Positions 12,401-24,400 of a stretch of DNA of 64,000 nucleotides are shown here, piece after piece; positions within the stretch are counted from its first letter, which is position 1; each line of letters opens with the position of its first letter. The translations under genes and the position numbers were made by a program. This DNA is from Akebia trifoliata (lineage: Eukaryota; Streptophyta; Magnoliopsida; Ranunculales; Lardizabalaceae). The notes under the pieces were generated by a model that saw nothing but the letters and a program-made list of their open reading frames with translations, was not told the DNA's origin and made no database searches. The DNA is taken from contig CM030706.1 in assembly GCA_017979445.1 (NCBI GenBank), positions 7,791,595 to 7,855,594 on the forward strand, written 5' to 3'.

Positions 12401-15400
12401 CATTATCGACATTGTTTTATGAATTTTTGATGGACCTTCTCGACATTGATTTATACATTTCAGATGAACCTTGTCAACATTGCTTTATGCACGTTGAATG
12501 GTCACTCTCGACACAGTGGGTTATTTTTCAAAAGACATAAAAAATAATAGACATTTCACAGTGAGAACCAAAATTCATGGACATATGCTAAAAACATCCA
12601 TTTTACACTCAAACATAGTATATACATTAACAAAAAATGAACTAATGCGAGGATCAAAACATTTTGAACACTTACATTTTCAAATCAAACTGAGTTTTGT
12701 CTCCAAAAATCAACCATGAAGTAATGTTAGTTTAAATTATATTACATCACTATTATTATCATTGCTTTGATGTCTCCATCCATATAATTCTTATATCTAT
12801 TTTCTCGGTCTACATCGTCGTTGTAAGTTATCATCTTCTAACGGACTAGGTAACTTATGCTATAGATGTAGAGCTTGTATATTTCTCGTTCTCTCTTCAT
12901 CAACGTAGTGTAATTTTATTTTAGACCCTTATGAAACTATTACTTGAGCAACTTCATAACTTTATCTCTATACACACGTTGTATCATGCAAAAATTAAAT
13001 CATTACCAATTCATAGACACTAGGACATAGGCATTCTTTGACGGTATCAGTCCAATTCAAATCTATGTGAGAAGTTTTGTACGTACTTTTTAGTGACAAT
13101 ATAGAACCAAATAAGATATTCGAGAACTGAATCTCATTGATTAACAGTTTTATGTCCCCTTACTCCAATTGACATTACATGACTGTCGCAATCATTCCAC
13201 AAATTGTCCAACACATCGTAAAAAATTTTTTTGTAGTGGTGGTTATACTTCTTTATGATTAACGTAAAGGGATTAGTTGGGAAGGTATACACTGAATATG
13301 TCTAAGTTGACGGAAACAGTTTAAGATGATAAGGTTCTACAATGTTGTAAACCTTCAAATATCCAAAGAAGAATGCAATTTCATCCACAATGGGTAATTG
13401 TCTCTAATAACCCTATACGGGTCCCACACCACTTGAAAAGTAAATCTCTCAAACATTAATAAATAATAATCAATAAAATCGTATAAATCATATATTATAA
13501 TTTACCTCGTCTATAGCAAACAAATCTATCGCCTCTCGCAATAATTTTGAGTTATTGATTGATACCTCTTGCAGTGCATGTGGGTTCCAACGATAGATTT
13601 GTGGACGCCCTGCTTTGAAGTCAACATTTTTAATAGGCCTTGAAAAAGAAAAATGCTCACCTAAATCCCTACTCAAGCTTTTGGGTTTATTAAAGCCCCC
13701 CTCTATTTAGTTGATATTTGGAAGTTGCCCCCCTCCCCTCACTAATGACATTACCCCTTTGACTCAAGTCTTCTATCATAGACTAATGAGAAGTGACCTA
13801 AATGCCATTTTCTTCAACCTCCAGCAAAATCATTGAATTTTCTCCTCAAATTCACATTCTACAACCTTTATCGGACAACTATAATTTGCCCCCTCAACAA
13901 GAAAATCCTAGCATGGCATTGGCTAGGATGTGTTTCTCTGAGAACTTCCTCTAAAATAATGTCTAATTTGTTGAATTTCGGGCTGATTGTCTTTCATTGA
14001 TGCCCACCGATAAGTGACATCGTTCAGTAGCATGAAGGAGTCCAAATCATTTTGCGTTTGTGCACTCCATGGTAATCTAGTTGGTTGTTGATGGTTTAGA
14101 CATTCCATGAGAAGATGCCCTTAATGAGATAATAGCTAATAGAGGCTTTACAATAATAATGAAATGGTTGCGAAAACATTTGAGTGGTTTCAAAACGAAC
14201 GCAACTGATCAAAATTTGATTTTGCTTTATCTTGCACAGTGTCTCCGTCAACTTGGGCATATTCAATGTATTTCTCCCAACCAATCGTTCAACATTGAGA
14301 GAGAAAAAAGATACAACCACTACGGCGTACAACGTGTTTTACGATACGTTAGACAATTTGTGGCATGATTGGAACAACTGCATAATGTCAACTAAAGTAA
14401 GAGAAAATAGAGTTGTTAATCTATGAGATCCAGTTCCCGAAAATCTTTCTTAGTTTCATACTATCGTTTTTGACAAGTATAAATTTATTAAGAGAAAGAA
14501 TACAAAGAAGGCAAAGACGGTCGAGATGATCAGCCATAAAGCAAGCAAGCAATAACTATTACTCAACGTGTCTCATCTAAAAACAAAATCCTCAAAAACA
14601 CGCCTTTAAAATCAGGCCACAGCTTACACCAAAAGAACATGATACCTAAGATGCTTAGAAGGAGCTCATGGGTAGATGTTTCCAAGCCTTTGACGATCCT
14701 CCTATTTCTCTCTAACCATAACCCCCAAGTAGTAGCAAAAGGAAGAATTCTCCGAAGAATTTTTATTCTCTTTGCGAACATAGACAAATCCCAACTTTGG
14801 AGAAAAGCGAGAGTTGAACTAGGAACCACCCAAGAAATCTTGAAAAGGCCAAATAAATGGGATCACACAAAAGAGGAGACTTTACAATGAATGTGGTCCA
14901 TTAATTCGCCATTCAAGTTGCAAAGGAAGAAAAAGTTTGGAGTCATAAAAACCCTTCGAATTAAATTATCAAGAGTAGGTAATTTCCCAAGCACGACTAA
15001 CCAAGCAAAAAAGTTCACCTTGGAGTGGAGTAGAGGACCTTCGAACCCCAAATGAATGTTGTGGAGAAATGGTCAAAAGAAAGATTGGAAATGTGCAATC
15101 CGAAAGCAAAAGACCTAACAGTGAATGTTACTTCTCATGCAAGTCCACTCCATCGTCCATGAATGTCCATTGAGCCTGATCAAGGTGAGTGGTTAAGTCT
15201 ATCAAATCCTAAAGTTTCCAATCATTTAAATCCCTCTTGAAACCCAGATCCCACACAGGCTCGATTCCCTCAAGGTTCAAGAAGGCATTGCACGGCATTC
15301 TTTTTTTGGGGGAAGCTCATTGAGCCTTGGGAATTGATGGTACAAGGCTAAGGCACCATACCACTAGTCTTCACAAAATCTCACCCTATTGCCTTTGCCC

Positions 15401-17977
15401 ACTCTAAATCTAATCCACTTTCTAAAAACCTCCCCTACTTTCAAAATCCCTTTTCAAAAACTGCATTCATACAATAATTTAGCGTCAACCTTTCTCCACA
15501 GCATAGGAGTTTCCACTCCAAACCTCCAAAGCCACTTCCCTAGCAACACCCGGTTTGCCACCCTAAAACCTCTAATTCCTAAACCCCCATTCTTTTTAAA
15601 TTCACAAATCACCTTCCAATTCACAAGATGTGTCTTCTTAGTTCCATACTATCACTTACAAGTACGTACAAAACACCACACATAGATCTGGCGTGGACCG
15701 ACACGTTAAAGGATGCCTACATCAAGAAATGACTGACTTAGTGATGCTGGATGACAAATTTTTATTTATTCTCAATTTAATAAGTAAAGATTTAACTTTT
15801 GTTCAATTTTTTACTTAATACAACCTGCGTATAGAGATAAAACTTGAAATTATTCAAAGAATTTTTCATAAGGATCTAAAATAAGATTATACGACGTTGA
15901 TAAAGAAAGAACGAGAAACATACACAGACTCCTACATCCTGAGCATAGGTCACCTACTCCATCAGAAGATAACAACTACAAAGATGATATAGACTAAGAA
16001 AATTGATATAAAAATTCTATGGATGGGAGACAATCAAAGTAATAATGACAATAATGATGATGAAATGTCGCATAAAATTACATTACTTCACGATTTAATA
16101 TGCCTACTTGTATGACTTGATTTATGGAGTGACTGTCTGACATGCATAAAGTCACGTCGAGAGGGTCCATTAGAAATTCATAAAACCATGTTGATAATGT
16201 CAACCTGACACGATTTATACCTAAAAAATATAGTGTCGAGATAGGCCATCCAACATGCATTGAGCCATGTCAAGAGAATTTATCTGACATTATTTGATCT
16301 ATGTCGAGAGGATCCATCCAACACCAATTATGCCTAAAAACAACCCACTATGTTGAAAGTGACCATCTGGCATTCATACAATCATGTCGAGATGACCCAT
16401 CGTACATTTGCAAAGCCATTTCGAATGTATCCATCCGACATGATTTATGCCTAAAAATAACCTATTATGTTGAGAGTGGCCATCCAACATTCATGTTGTC
16501 ATGTCGAGATGGTCCATTCAACGTTCTCAAAGTCATTTCAATGGTGTCCATCTAGCATGAATTATGTCAACAAATTACCACTATGTTGAGGGTGGTCATC
16601 CGACATTGAAGGAGTCATGTCGACACTAAACTTTCGACATGATTATTTATGTTGATTATTTGTTCTCGATACGACCATTTTTCAGTCCATAATTCATTAT
16701 TTTAAAGTAACATCATTGGTTTCAATGTGTGTATTTGCATTTCTAATCATTAACACTTTAGAATTGCATTTCCAATCATCAAACACTCTAATAATGCATT
16801 CATTGTATCCATTAGGGATGAGAAGTATAAACTAAACCAAAATTTAAAAATAATAATAATAATAATGCTTTAAAATTAATTTACTGGATTTCAAGGGTTT
16901 ACCACTAAGGATTCATCAATATTTTCCATATTTCTGAAATATATAGAATTTTTCGGTGAGATTCAGATTATTGGTGTTTTGGCAAGAACATTCAAGCGTG
17001 TTGGGTCACCGAAGAAGACAATGGAGGTGACGGTTTAGATGAAGGAAAAGGACTTTAGAGAAGGGTTAAGTTCATGGTTGTGCCCTTAGAAACAAGATTT
17101 TTAACGGGATTTAAAATAAAAAAAATTTAGCTAGGCCCTTAAAAATTAAGAGATATTTACAAAAAAGTGATCAACTTTTGACGAATTTACAATTCCGGCT
17201 CACTGTTCATATTAATTACCAAAACATGACCAGCAACGAATTCGGAGGTTTTTAAAGTGACAATTTCACTTTGAACCTGCAAAATAGCCACTTCGTTCTG
17301 AAAAAAAATTTAACGAAAACGTGATTGTTCACATTTTGGTAATGAAAATGAAAAGAGGCCAGAATCGTAAATAATTCATTTTCAGCTAACGAAATAGTAA
17401 TTCACCCAAAAATTAATGGCGTATCAATTTAACTCGCCAAACAGACAGAACCTTAGCAAACAACAAATTCGGATCCATAACTACAAAAGATGTAGAAGAC
17501 CAGATGATCTGAAGAGAACAAATAATATTTCCTAATACAATATACAAATATAAATGTTAACCAGCATCACTGTCCACAAGAAAAAAAAAAACACGATTGA
17601 ACAACTGATCCTATAATCCTCAAGAATCTGATAAATCATTGGAGAAAAAAAAAATCTAAATAGTCAAAGATACAGAGATGTCTGAATTCTGAAACGCAAA
17701 TTATAACTACAACCACAGAAATCAAAGAATTCAATACTTCACATGTTGATCAAAGTCAAATAAACCAACAAAAGCATCTAGGATGTAAAATCGAAACTTA
17801 GAAAGAACTCCAGATCTAACAAATTAAGAAGAAACGGAGAATTGATAATCAAACCTTGCAAGCCCTTCCTTTGATCACAATGTATCCGTTCTTGCGGATC
17901 GTTCCAGCTTGTTGAGGATAAGTCTTCGAAGCTCCAGCATCGGCTTTCGATTCGAAGTGATGCTCTTCGTCCGACAT
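9495..17977 (-). CDS. eIF5A: eukaryotic translation initiation factor 5A
   Basis: This is eIF5A, the ribosome-binding factor that relieves stalled peptide-bond formation and promotes termination. It is active only after one lysine is converted to hypusine. Five exons on the minus strand (17977-17855, 10400-10278, 10173-10117, 10024-9950, 9596-9495) join with all introns in phase 0 and GT-AG ends. They give 159 aa, the usual plant length. The N-terminus starts [15 protein letters not shown]; the SH3-like domain carries the hypusine loop [12 protein letters not shown], with the modified lysine at residue 52; the OB-fold C-terminal domain ends ALKDIGPK. The ATG is the only one in frame in exon 1. 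Intron 1 is about 7.45 kb, far larger than the other introns (69-353 bp), because of nested transposons. The 3' part is duplicated downstream. Very confident in identity; paralog assignment is open. Confidence 0.96.
10401..11216. other. eIF5A intron 1, proximal non-TE part
   Basis: No gene, conserved exon or clear repeat end was recognised between exon 2 and the first MITE of the intron. It is ordinary AT-rich intron sequence. Confidence 0.5.
11217..11448. mobile_element. foldback MITE in eIF5A intron 1
   Basis: Left arm AAGGGTTGGGTTTCA and reverse complement of the right arm AAGGGTTGGAATCCA are inverted. The arms continue with near-identical ATGTAAACATGAAATCCAAC and GTGTAAACATGAAATCCAAC segments, giving arms of about 85 bp. 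AATTT-type sequence lies on both sides, but the target duplication is not certain. A poly-G run (about 11541-11558) and GT-rich microsatellite follow. Confidence 0.6.
13506..13668 (-). other. exon-like fragment inside the long-TIR element
   Basis: On the minus strand a 163 bp block begins after a pyrimidine-poor AG and ends at GACGAG|gtaaat, an acceptable splice donor. It is open for about 54 codons with protein-like composition (motifs [16 protein letters not shown] and [14 protein letters not shown]). It is not from a transposase family that I recognise. It may be a captured host exon, as in Pack-MULEs, or part of an unknown element gene. The neighbouring minus-strand block 13923-14108 is also open but not recognised. 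Confidence 0.35.
14460..15690 (-). mobile_element. LINE ORF2 3' fragment with zf-RVT domain
   Basis: Minus-strand frames give, in order, a [20 protein letters not shown] segment (about 15590-15530), a zf-RVT segment with [20 protein letters not shown] (about 15020), and the terminal segment [17 protein letters not shown] (about 14730). This is the normal order after the reverse transcriptase in plant L1-type LINEs. Frameshifts and stops break it. It ends near AATTTATTAAGAGAAAG, read as the 3' end. It is nested in the interior of the long-TIR element and so inserted later than it, or was carried within it. Confidence 0.75.
17151..17425. mobile_element. foldback MITE next to the long-TIR element
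   Basis: Left arm GAATTTACAATTCCGGCTCA ... ATTACCAAAACATGA and the reverse complement of the right arm AATTATTTACGATTCTGGCC ... ATTACCAAAATGTGA are inverted over about 90 bp. A related inner pair is built on CAAAATAGCCACTTCGTTCTG. No coding sequence. It abuts the right end of the long-TIR element. Confidence 0.55.
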
Positions 17978-18140
17978 GACTGAGAGCTTCGAAGTTTCAG
18001 AGAGAAAGAGAGAGAGAGAGAGTTGCAGCGTTACGAAGGTTGTGTGAGAAATGAGAATGAATTTATAGAAATTTATTAAAATCGTTTTCTTCACTAAATT
18101 CTACAAGGAGAGGACTAAAGGGTAGGCAAGAGTCCGGAAG

Positions 18141-18157
18141 TCTAGGGTTTTATAAAT
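18141..18157 (-). promoter_or_regulatory. telo-box plus TATA-like core of the eIF5A promoter
   Basis: On the minus strand TTTATAAAACCCTAGA combines a TATA-like element with a telo-box (AAACCCTAGA), about 165 bp upstream of the eIF5A ATG. Telo-boxes are known in plant promoters of translation genes such as eEF1A and ribosomal proteins. A second TATA-like CTATAAATTC lies nearer the ATG (about 18058-18067), followed by a CT-rich leader (about 18000-18020). The true start site cannot be decided from sequence. Confidence 0.5.
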
Positions 18158-18333
18158 TTTTGCATAAAAATTCTGTTGCGTCCGGATCAGTTTGGACCGT
18201 TGGATCTTATTTAATAAATTTTTGCGTTGGCACAGAAATCCGCACGTGATCGGATAGGGCTTACCGTACACATCGAAAGAATCTTTGGAACGAAAGTCGA
18301 AGTCCCACCGTGGAAGAGAGATATGCAATTAGC

Positions 18334-18339
18334 AGCCCA
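18334..18339 (-). promoter_or_regulatory. site II motif TGGGCT
   Basis: TGGGCT on the minus strand matches the TCP-bound site II element often paired with telo-boxes in plant translation-gene promoters. It lies about 190 bp upstream of the telo-box. A six-base match alone is weak; the pairing and context make it plausible. Confidence 0.3.
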
Positions 18340-18350
18340 ACTCTAACTTT

Positions 18351-19102
18351 GGGAAAATTACTTAAAGGACCCTCGAGAAAGGGTTTCTTTCAAAATGGTC
18401 CTAAGTTTTGCACTACAATTTGATAGGATATTTTGTAAACTTTTTCTTTCTTAATGGTTGCTCGTACCATCAAGTTCATAAATTTTACTGTCGAACTCGA
18501 TGCTTTTTTATTTAGTGTCAAGTTCACATTTTTTACTAGTAAACTCACCATTTTTTACTATCGAGTTCACTTTTTATTTATTGTCAAACTCGACATTTTT
18601 TTAATTATTGTCAAGTTCACAATTTTTTTTTAAAATAAAAAGTGGTGGACTCCTGGTAAAATCTTATTCTTTTTAATATTTAATTTTTTTTGACTAAAAT
18701 ATATGGAAAGATTGAGTAAAAACTTGAGATAATGACTTGTTTAAATGATTTCAGCTCAAAAGAACCATCATTTATCGATTTTATCCAAAAATTAAGAAAA
18801 AAAATGAAAACCCTAATTTTTTATATATATCTTCAAAATACTTGAAAAAAATCTTTAAAATGATTTTTTCTTTTTAAATCCTTTCTGACGAAATGGAGTC
18901 TCTGAAACTTCATTGAGGTGTTAAAAATTCAAAAAAATTTGATGAAAACAATGAGTTCGAATGGTTAGGGCATTCAATCATGACATGTGGGAGATGAGAT
19001 TCAAGGGCTATTTAGAAAAAAAAAATTAATCAAATAATTATTAAAAACTTAGAGATTATTTAGAAAAAAGTCTATCAACAAGTGTCTGTGAAATAATTTT
19101 TC
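18351..19102. mobile_element. MITE, second copy of the 5470 family
   Basis: It begins GGGAAAATTACTTAAAGGAC and ends with the reverse complement GGAAAAATTATTTCACAGAC. Its subterminal TTTCTTTCAAAATGG and TAAATAATCTCTAAG tracts match the copy at 5470-6027. The interior has repeated short motifs of the type AAGTTCAC.TTTTT. It sits just upstream of the eIF5A promoter motifs. A target duplication is not convincing. Confidence 0.6.
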
Positions 19103-20317
19103 CTTTTACTTGTAACATCCCAATTTCTTAAACCTGTCATTTGCAATTTTATTATTAAAAAAAAAAAAAAAACTCCCTGTCTTTATCAAGTTATATTACT
19201 TCTTTTATAAATCAGGCTAGCATGACTAACTTAATAAGATTTCATATCTTATTAGAAATAAAGAATGAGACTCCTAATGCATATATATTAGATGACTAAC
19301 TTAGTAAGAGTAAGCATTGAGCCAAATAAAAAATGAGGCTCCTAGTGCATACATATTTTTTCCATCTAGATCACAATTGATCGAGATATATATAATCTTA
19401 AGAACAAGATCTAAAACAACTCATATGTGTCTATTGTATTTTTGGATTCAAAATTAACACTTTGGATTCTTGGGATTGGTGGATTATTGTATATTTGTAT
19501 CATGTAGTTGGGATCATATGAATTATCAAATTGGCAATCCAACATCTCAGCCTTCTAGATCTCATAGAAAAACTTAGATTCAAAGAAAAAATAAAAATAA
19601 TATATTTTTTTTGAGCTTGATCTAAGGCGTTGAAAGTGGACGACTACCAACCAAACTCCCAAATTTAAAATTAAAATTCAATGGTAAAAATTTATTTATT
19701 TATTTTAAGATTCTTAGAATTTTATCCTTTATAACCTTTTTGCATTAGATTATGTTTTTAAATGCAACAAATTGATGGGGTCAGATCCATTCCAAGGTTT
19801 GTTGAGTAACAAATTAACCACATTAGATTGAATTTAATGACGTGAATCCCCACTCCAAGGTAGGTAACAAACTTGATAAAGTAATGTTTGGTAGGTAACA
19901 AATTTCATAAAAAAATGCAATAATTAGGTCTGTTAGGTATATCTCTCTTAAATTATTCATCACACCTAATTTCAATATGGGAAATTTTATTGACAAACCA
20001 TAAAACTCTAAGGGCCCTCAAAATTTTAAAGATACCTGTAAAAATCGAAAAACTATTGTGGGACTCCATGTTAAAGGGCACCCCTCTCGTTCTCCAATGT
20101 TGTGGATGAGTCCAACAAGGAGGATCAAAGGAGAGGGAGGAGAAGAAGAAGAAAAACAAAGAGAAGGGGAGAGAGAGAGAGAGAGAGAGAGAACTCACCT
20201 GAGCTATGACTGAGCTTTTCGACGTGTCGATTCATTGGAGACAGCAACGTAGTTGTTGGAGATGATTAAGTTTGTAAGATGCCCTTAAAAAGATCTTTTT
20301 TTTTTATTATAGGAAAA

Positions 20318-20465
20318 TGCTGAAATGACATATAGGTACAAAAATGATGTGGTGGCGCGCATATAACCATAGATGCTTTTTACTCGTATCTCGTGAAAAA
20401 GCATCTACAATAATATGCGCGACATCGCATCATTTTGTCACCTTTGTGTGTCTGAAACACCCACT
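20318..20465. mobile_element. short Mutator-type MITE
   Basis: It starts GGAAAATGCTGAAATGACAT and contains ACCATAGATGCTTTTTACTC and a matching inverted AAAAAGCATCTACAATAATA segment. This is the same plan as the 180 bp MITE at 4748-4927 (GGAAAATGCTAGAGTGACAT, CCATTGATGCTTTTC). Ends are approximate. Confidence 0.55.
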
Positions 20466-21049
20466 ATAAATATCTTTTGTGTTTTACTTATAAAGCAGTC
20501 AAGCAGTTAAACCCTAACAGTAAGAGGGTTTTTTTTTTTTTCTTTCTTTAAAAAAAAATATTTCATTGGTTTTAGAGATTAAAAAATAATATTTAAATAG
20601 TGATGATCTTTTGTACTTTTGTACTCAACAATTTGGTAATGAGGGGCAACCCTATTATTTAATAATTTTTATTAAAATTGTGAAAAAGCCAAATTACATA
20701 GATTAGATTTTTTTTTTTCAACTCGATCGAGATTTTTAAAATATTGGATGAGCCATCTCGATTCGTACAGGATGAATCAATCACCTTCTTGTTCTTGAAG
20801 TTACTAAAATGACTTGGGCGAGCCATCTCAATCTTTGATGAAATTGTATTTGTTTTGGAAGGAAAAATTCAGAAGTTTTTTATTAGAGGTTAAAGAAAAG
20901 GATATTTAGGTCATTTCCAATTAGTGTACCAGAAGACTCGGTCAAGAGACAATGTCATTAACAAAAAAATTGAGGGGGGGAGGGGGCAATTGGAGGGAGG
21001 GGAGGGAGTAGGGACAAATGGGGCATTTAATTAGTTGAAAATATAGGGG

Positions 21050-21105
21050 TGTCTCAAGGTTCTGTGGGGCCAATCGCCCCCACCAGCTCCGCCACTGACA
21101 ACCCT
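21050..21105. mobile_element. terminal fragment of a hAT element
   Basis: The reverse complement reads CAGTGGCGGAGCTGGTGGGG then GCGATTGGCCCC, a terminus typical of large plant hAT elements of the TTF/ZMYM1-like class. The opposite end was not found nearby, so it is probably truncated. Confidence 0.45.
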
Positions 21106-21429
21106 AACCAAACAAACACACGTGCTATCCAATCAAAAAACCCAAGTTGAACTCAAAAGCCAGATTCATAGAGATTAGTACTGATTTCTTAGGGAATTAG
21201 TATAGGGATACAATTTTCGTAAAAATCCCTATTAATCATCATCATCATCTGTCGTCAAAGACTTATCCTAAAGATTTGGCAGAAGCAGCGTATTTCGCTA
21301 AATTTGAAATCATAAAATAAAACTCAAAATGCCCGTTTGCATTACAATCGACATAATCCAATTATTTTTGTAATTCTTAATCTTATGCTAAATTCACTTC
21401 AAAAAATAATGTTGAAGAATGTTGGCTGT

Positions 21430-24400
21430 TCAATCTAACCTTCTAAGTAAGTATTGAACCTGAACTTCCTTTGTCAAAGGCATGATCCATTCTCCATATA
21501 GATCAGCAACTAAGCTTGGCTCGATTTTAAATACTGGATCAGCTCCACCGGTCTCTTCATTAACACTAAACTCCTGCCCATAGGTTCTTGTTTTCATCTC
21601 TACTCTCTTTTTGATTGCTGCTTCCACGGTTTCGTACGTAAGCAAACGCAACAACTGTGCTGGATCCTGCAAATGACATCACCATAAGAGATTTTTATTT
21701 TTTATTTTTAATTTCTTTCATTTTTAAATGTAATAAATAAACCCGTGAAAAAAAAAAAAAAAAAAAAAAAAAACTGAACCCGAAATGTAAGGAAGGAAGT
21801 GAGTACTTGTGCTTTAATGGCAGCCTTGTACACGTCGGGGGATTCTTGAAACTTTGCCTCCGCTACAAATTTACCATAATGGATTCTCTTCGAAAGCACC
21901 TACAAATCATCATTTGGATGAAATAAAAAGCAAGCAGTAATAACTAACAAGAGGTGATGCTGTCCAAAGACTTCAAACTAAAAGCCAACATACCGTAAGA
22001 CGAAGTATTGGTACACAAATGTTTAGGTGATAAAAGCATGAGAAACGGAAAAGACGAAAATCTAATATGCAATCCATATAGATGGAAGACAATACTCGAT
22101 GTATCATGTATGAACAAAAGGAATAAAATCAATCACAAATGGCGGTCAAGTAGAAGATTTCCAGCTCCTAGGAAAATCATAACCATCGACCATATAGAAC
22201 ATATTCTTTTGGACAGTTAGCAAGTATGCCATGAACGCCCCTGACAGGGTTGGTTTCTTGTATAGGGAATCTCTAAGATGCAACCGGATGGATATTATCC
22301 ATATATATCCTATATATCTACAGTGCCAATAAGTTCCGCCTAATGGGAGTATCAAACAAGGAGAAAAAGGCACGCAAAGAACTATACATGCATATTTGTT
22401 AAATAAGGCTTGAGTTTCAAGGTGAGTTATTGCTACAGAAAGGCCAAAAATGGCATGTGAACCATGAATGCTTCTGCTGTTCTTTAAGCAAAACTGCCAT
22501 TATTGAATAACATGGGTCTCACAGACTGTACAAGGGGCTGATAATAAGGAAATGCACTATCAAGTGGACATGGTTGGTGAACTTCGATTAAGATACCCAT
22601 ATCGGTTTTGACAATATGAGAAGGTAATGACTCGTAGCAGAGTTCGAAATTCCAGTTGTTCTTTATTGATTAAGCAACTTTATTAAGAAAAACAAGGAGC
22701 TACAAACGAAGAAGAGAGAGAGAGGATTTGTTTTTTTCCGAGTGCGTGAAAGATCTCACTGAAGACCATCAAACCGGACAGCAAAGCAAGGCTCAACAAA
22801 ACAGATAGTATCGTGGTATGTCATCCTTCCCTGAAATAGAACTTTCATGCTGGAGCAAGAACTAGCATGAAAATCAATCTATTACAACCAGCGCAGTTGT
22901 TTGGATTTCATTTTCTTCAACCAAGCCAAGCCTTTCTTAGTTTGAAAGCACTCACTGAGTTACTTGAGGACCAAGTCCTCTACTCCTCAATCTAGACCAA
23001 TGAAGGTCCAATGCCACAGATATAATTTCTTCAACAATTGAATTCTGGTTTTGGATGATATAGGAATTCTACTCTTTCCAAAGGCACCAATACATTGCAC
23101 AAGGAGACAATTTCCCTACAGAAGTACCATCATCACCACTATTTAAGCCTTCTCCCAAAACTTTGGAGTTGGCTGAACCAATAAACACTAGGAGTGAAAT
23201 TAAAAGAAAAAGAAAAAAAAACTCCAAGACAATGGAACAGCGAATTAGATGAGGCACTAATTCCTATGTTTGCTTGCAAAGAACGCATCTATTTGTTATC
23301 AACATATCTTACATTATCAATAGCAGACTTCATACTAAGAGAATGTCCATACGAAGATGCTTTGGGATGAATGGGTTGTTTCCACCACACTCATATTAGA
23401 TATCAGTATGCAAATCATGATCAGTTGTCCACCTCGATCATGAAACAACTCCATAGAATGACGTGAAGGAAAAGCATGAATTAGGGTTCCATTTCCAAGG
23501 TTGCGTGTCCTCATTGAAGGCCACTTCCATTCTGAAAAGATAACCAAAAGGAAGGCAATGCCATAAATTCCCCAATCATTTATGTCTCTCCAAAGATTTG
23601 AGATTCTAATTTCTAAGAAATTGCACCTTCATTCCTAACTGTTGAGTTATCTTGTGGAATAGGCTTTTTATGTAATTTGGAGAGCTTTTTCTTCTTCTTT
23701 TTTTATAAGTAATTTGGGGAGTTATAAGGGTGTCGTTGTTATTTTCAATTCTTTTTTAAATATGTAAGTGGGGAGGGTTAGAATTGACTCTTTAACTCTT
23801 TCTATCCTCCAATTTTTTTTTTCGTTCTTTCTTCGTCTTTCTCTTTTATGCTCATCTCCCTTCTATGGCTTTATTCAACATGGTATCAAAGCTAAAGAGG
23901 ATCATGAAGACGTATGTTTGAAAAAATAGCAACTTTGAGGGTTTGGCGTCAACAGATGCACAATTGACATCAGTAGCCATACGAAATGCTAGAAACTCTA
24001 GGTTAGAAAGACCAGATGGGGTTGTAGAGTTGGATCTCATGATCTTTCCAGAATTTGTCTGCTTTCATCCCGATGGTCTTTTTGAGGATCCGATTGAGGC
24101 GATAGAAAAATCCATACCTTCATAAATTAAATAGATATGATCTGTTGGGGCTTTTTTCAAGCATCAAATCAGTACACTTTGGTCTATTACAAATATTCAA
24201 ATCTATAGAAATTGTTCTCATGAATTGCGATGGAGATTTGATGCGGCAATGAAGGTTTTTCCAAAATGGTACCACTGCCCCTATAGTTTTTTGTTGTAAA
24301 TGCTTGTTTTTTCCCAATTCTAGTGGTTCAGATACAACTTCAATTGTTTGTTGGATCTCCCATTCAATGTCAGCCACAGGTGCAGATGGTGAAAAATTAC

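Larger units (their letters stand above)
11712..17150. mobile_element. long-TIR (Mutator/foldback-like) element, about 5.4 kb
   Basis: About 1.3 kb at 11712-13010 is repeated in inverted orientation at about 15770-17150. Matched landmarks from the outside in are: AAAAATCTTGTTTCTAAGG, ACACCAATAATC, AAATATGGAAAAT-like, ATGCATTATTA.AGTGTTTGATGATT, GGATTATGGACT/GAATTATGGACT, and TTTCTCGTTCT.TCTT.ATCAACGT. Inside the repeats, a motif around GTCGAGA with CCATC.GACATTCATG recurs in units of roughly 135 bp, like subterminal repeats. Long TIRs suggest a MULE, but no transposase and no clear target duplication were found, so the superfamily is an inference. It sits wholly in intron 1 of eIF5A, opposite to no splice site. 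Confidence 0.75.
19103..21429. other. intergenic region between eIF5A and chorismate mutase
   Basis: No gene seen. It contains a GA microsatellite (about 20168-20192), poly-A and poly-T runs, the small MITE at 20318-20465, and a hAT-like end at 21050-21105. A stretch at about 20880-21000 resembles dispersed sequence at 13690-13830 and 30060-30180, around the remnant of a degenerate repeat. Confidence 0.5.

Noticed and set aside
13225..13240. CACTA-type terminus (TTTTTTTGTAGTG)
   Set aside because: No partner CACTACA end in the right orientation at a sensible distance and it lies inside the long-TIR element; probably chance.
18094..18328. 75 codon minus-strand frame upstream of eIF5A
   Set aside because: It overlaps the promoter motifs, has no splice link to the gene and no recognisable family.
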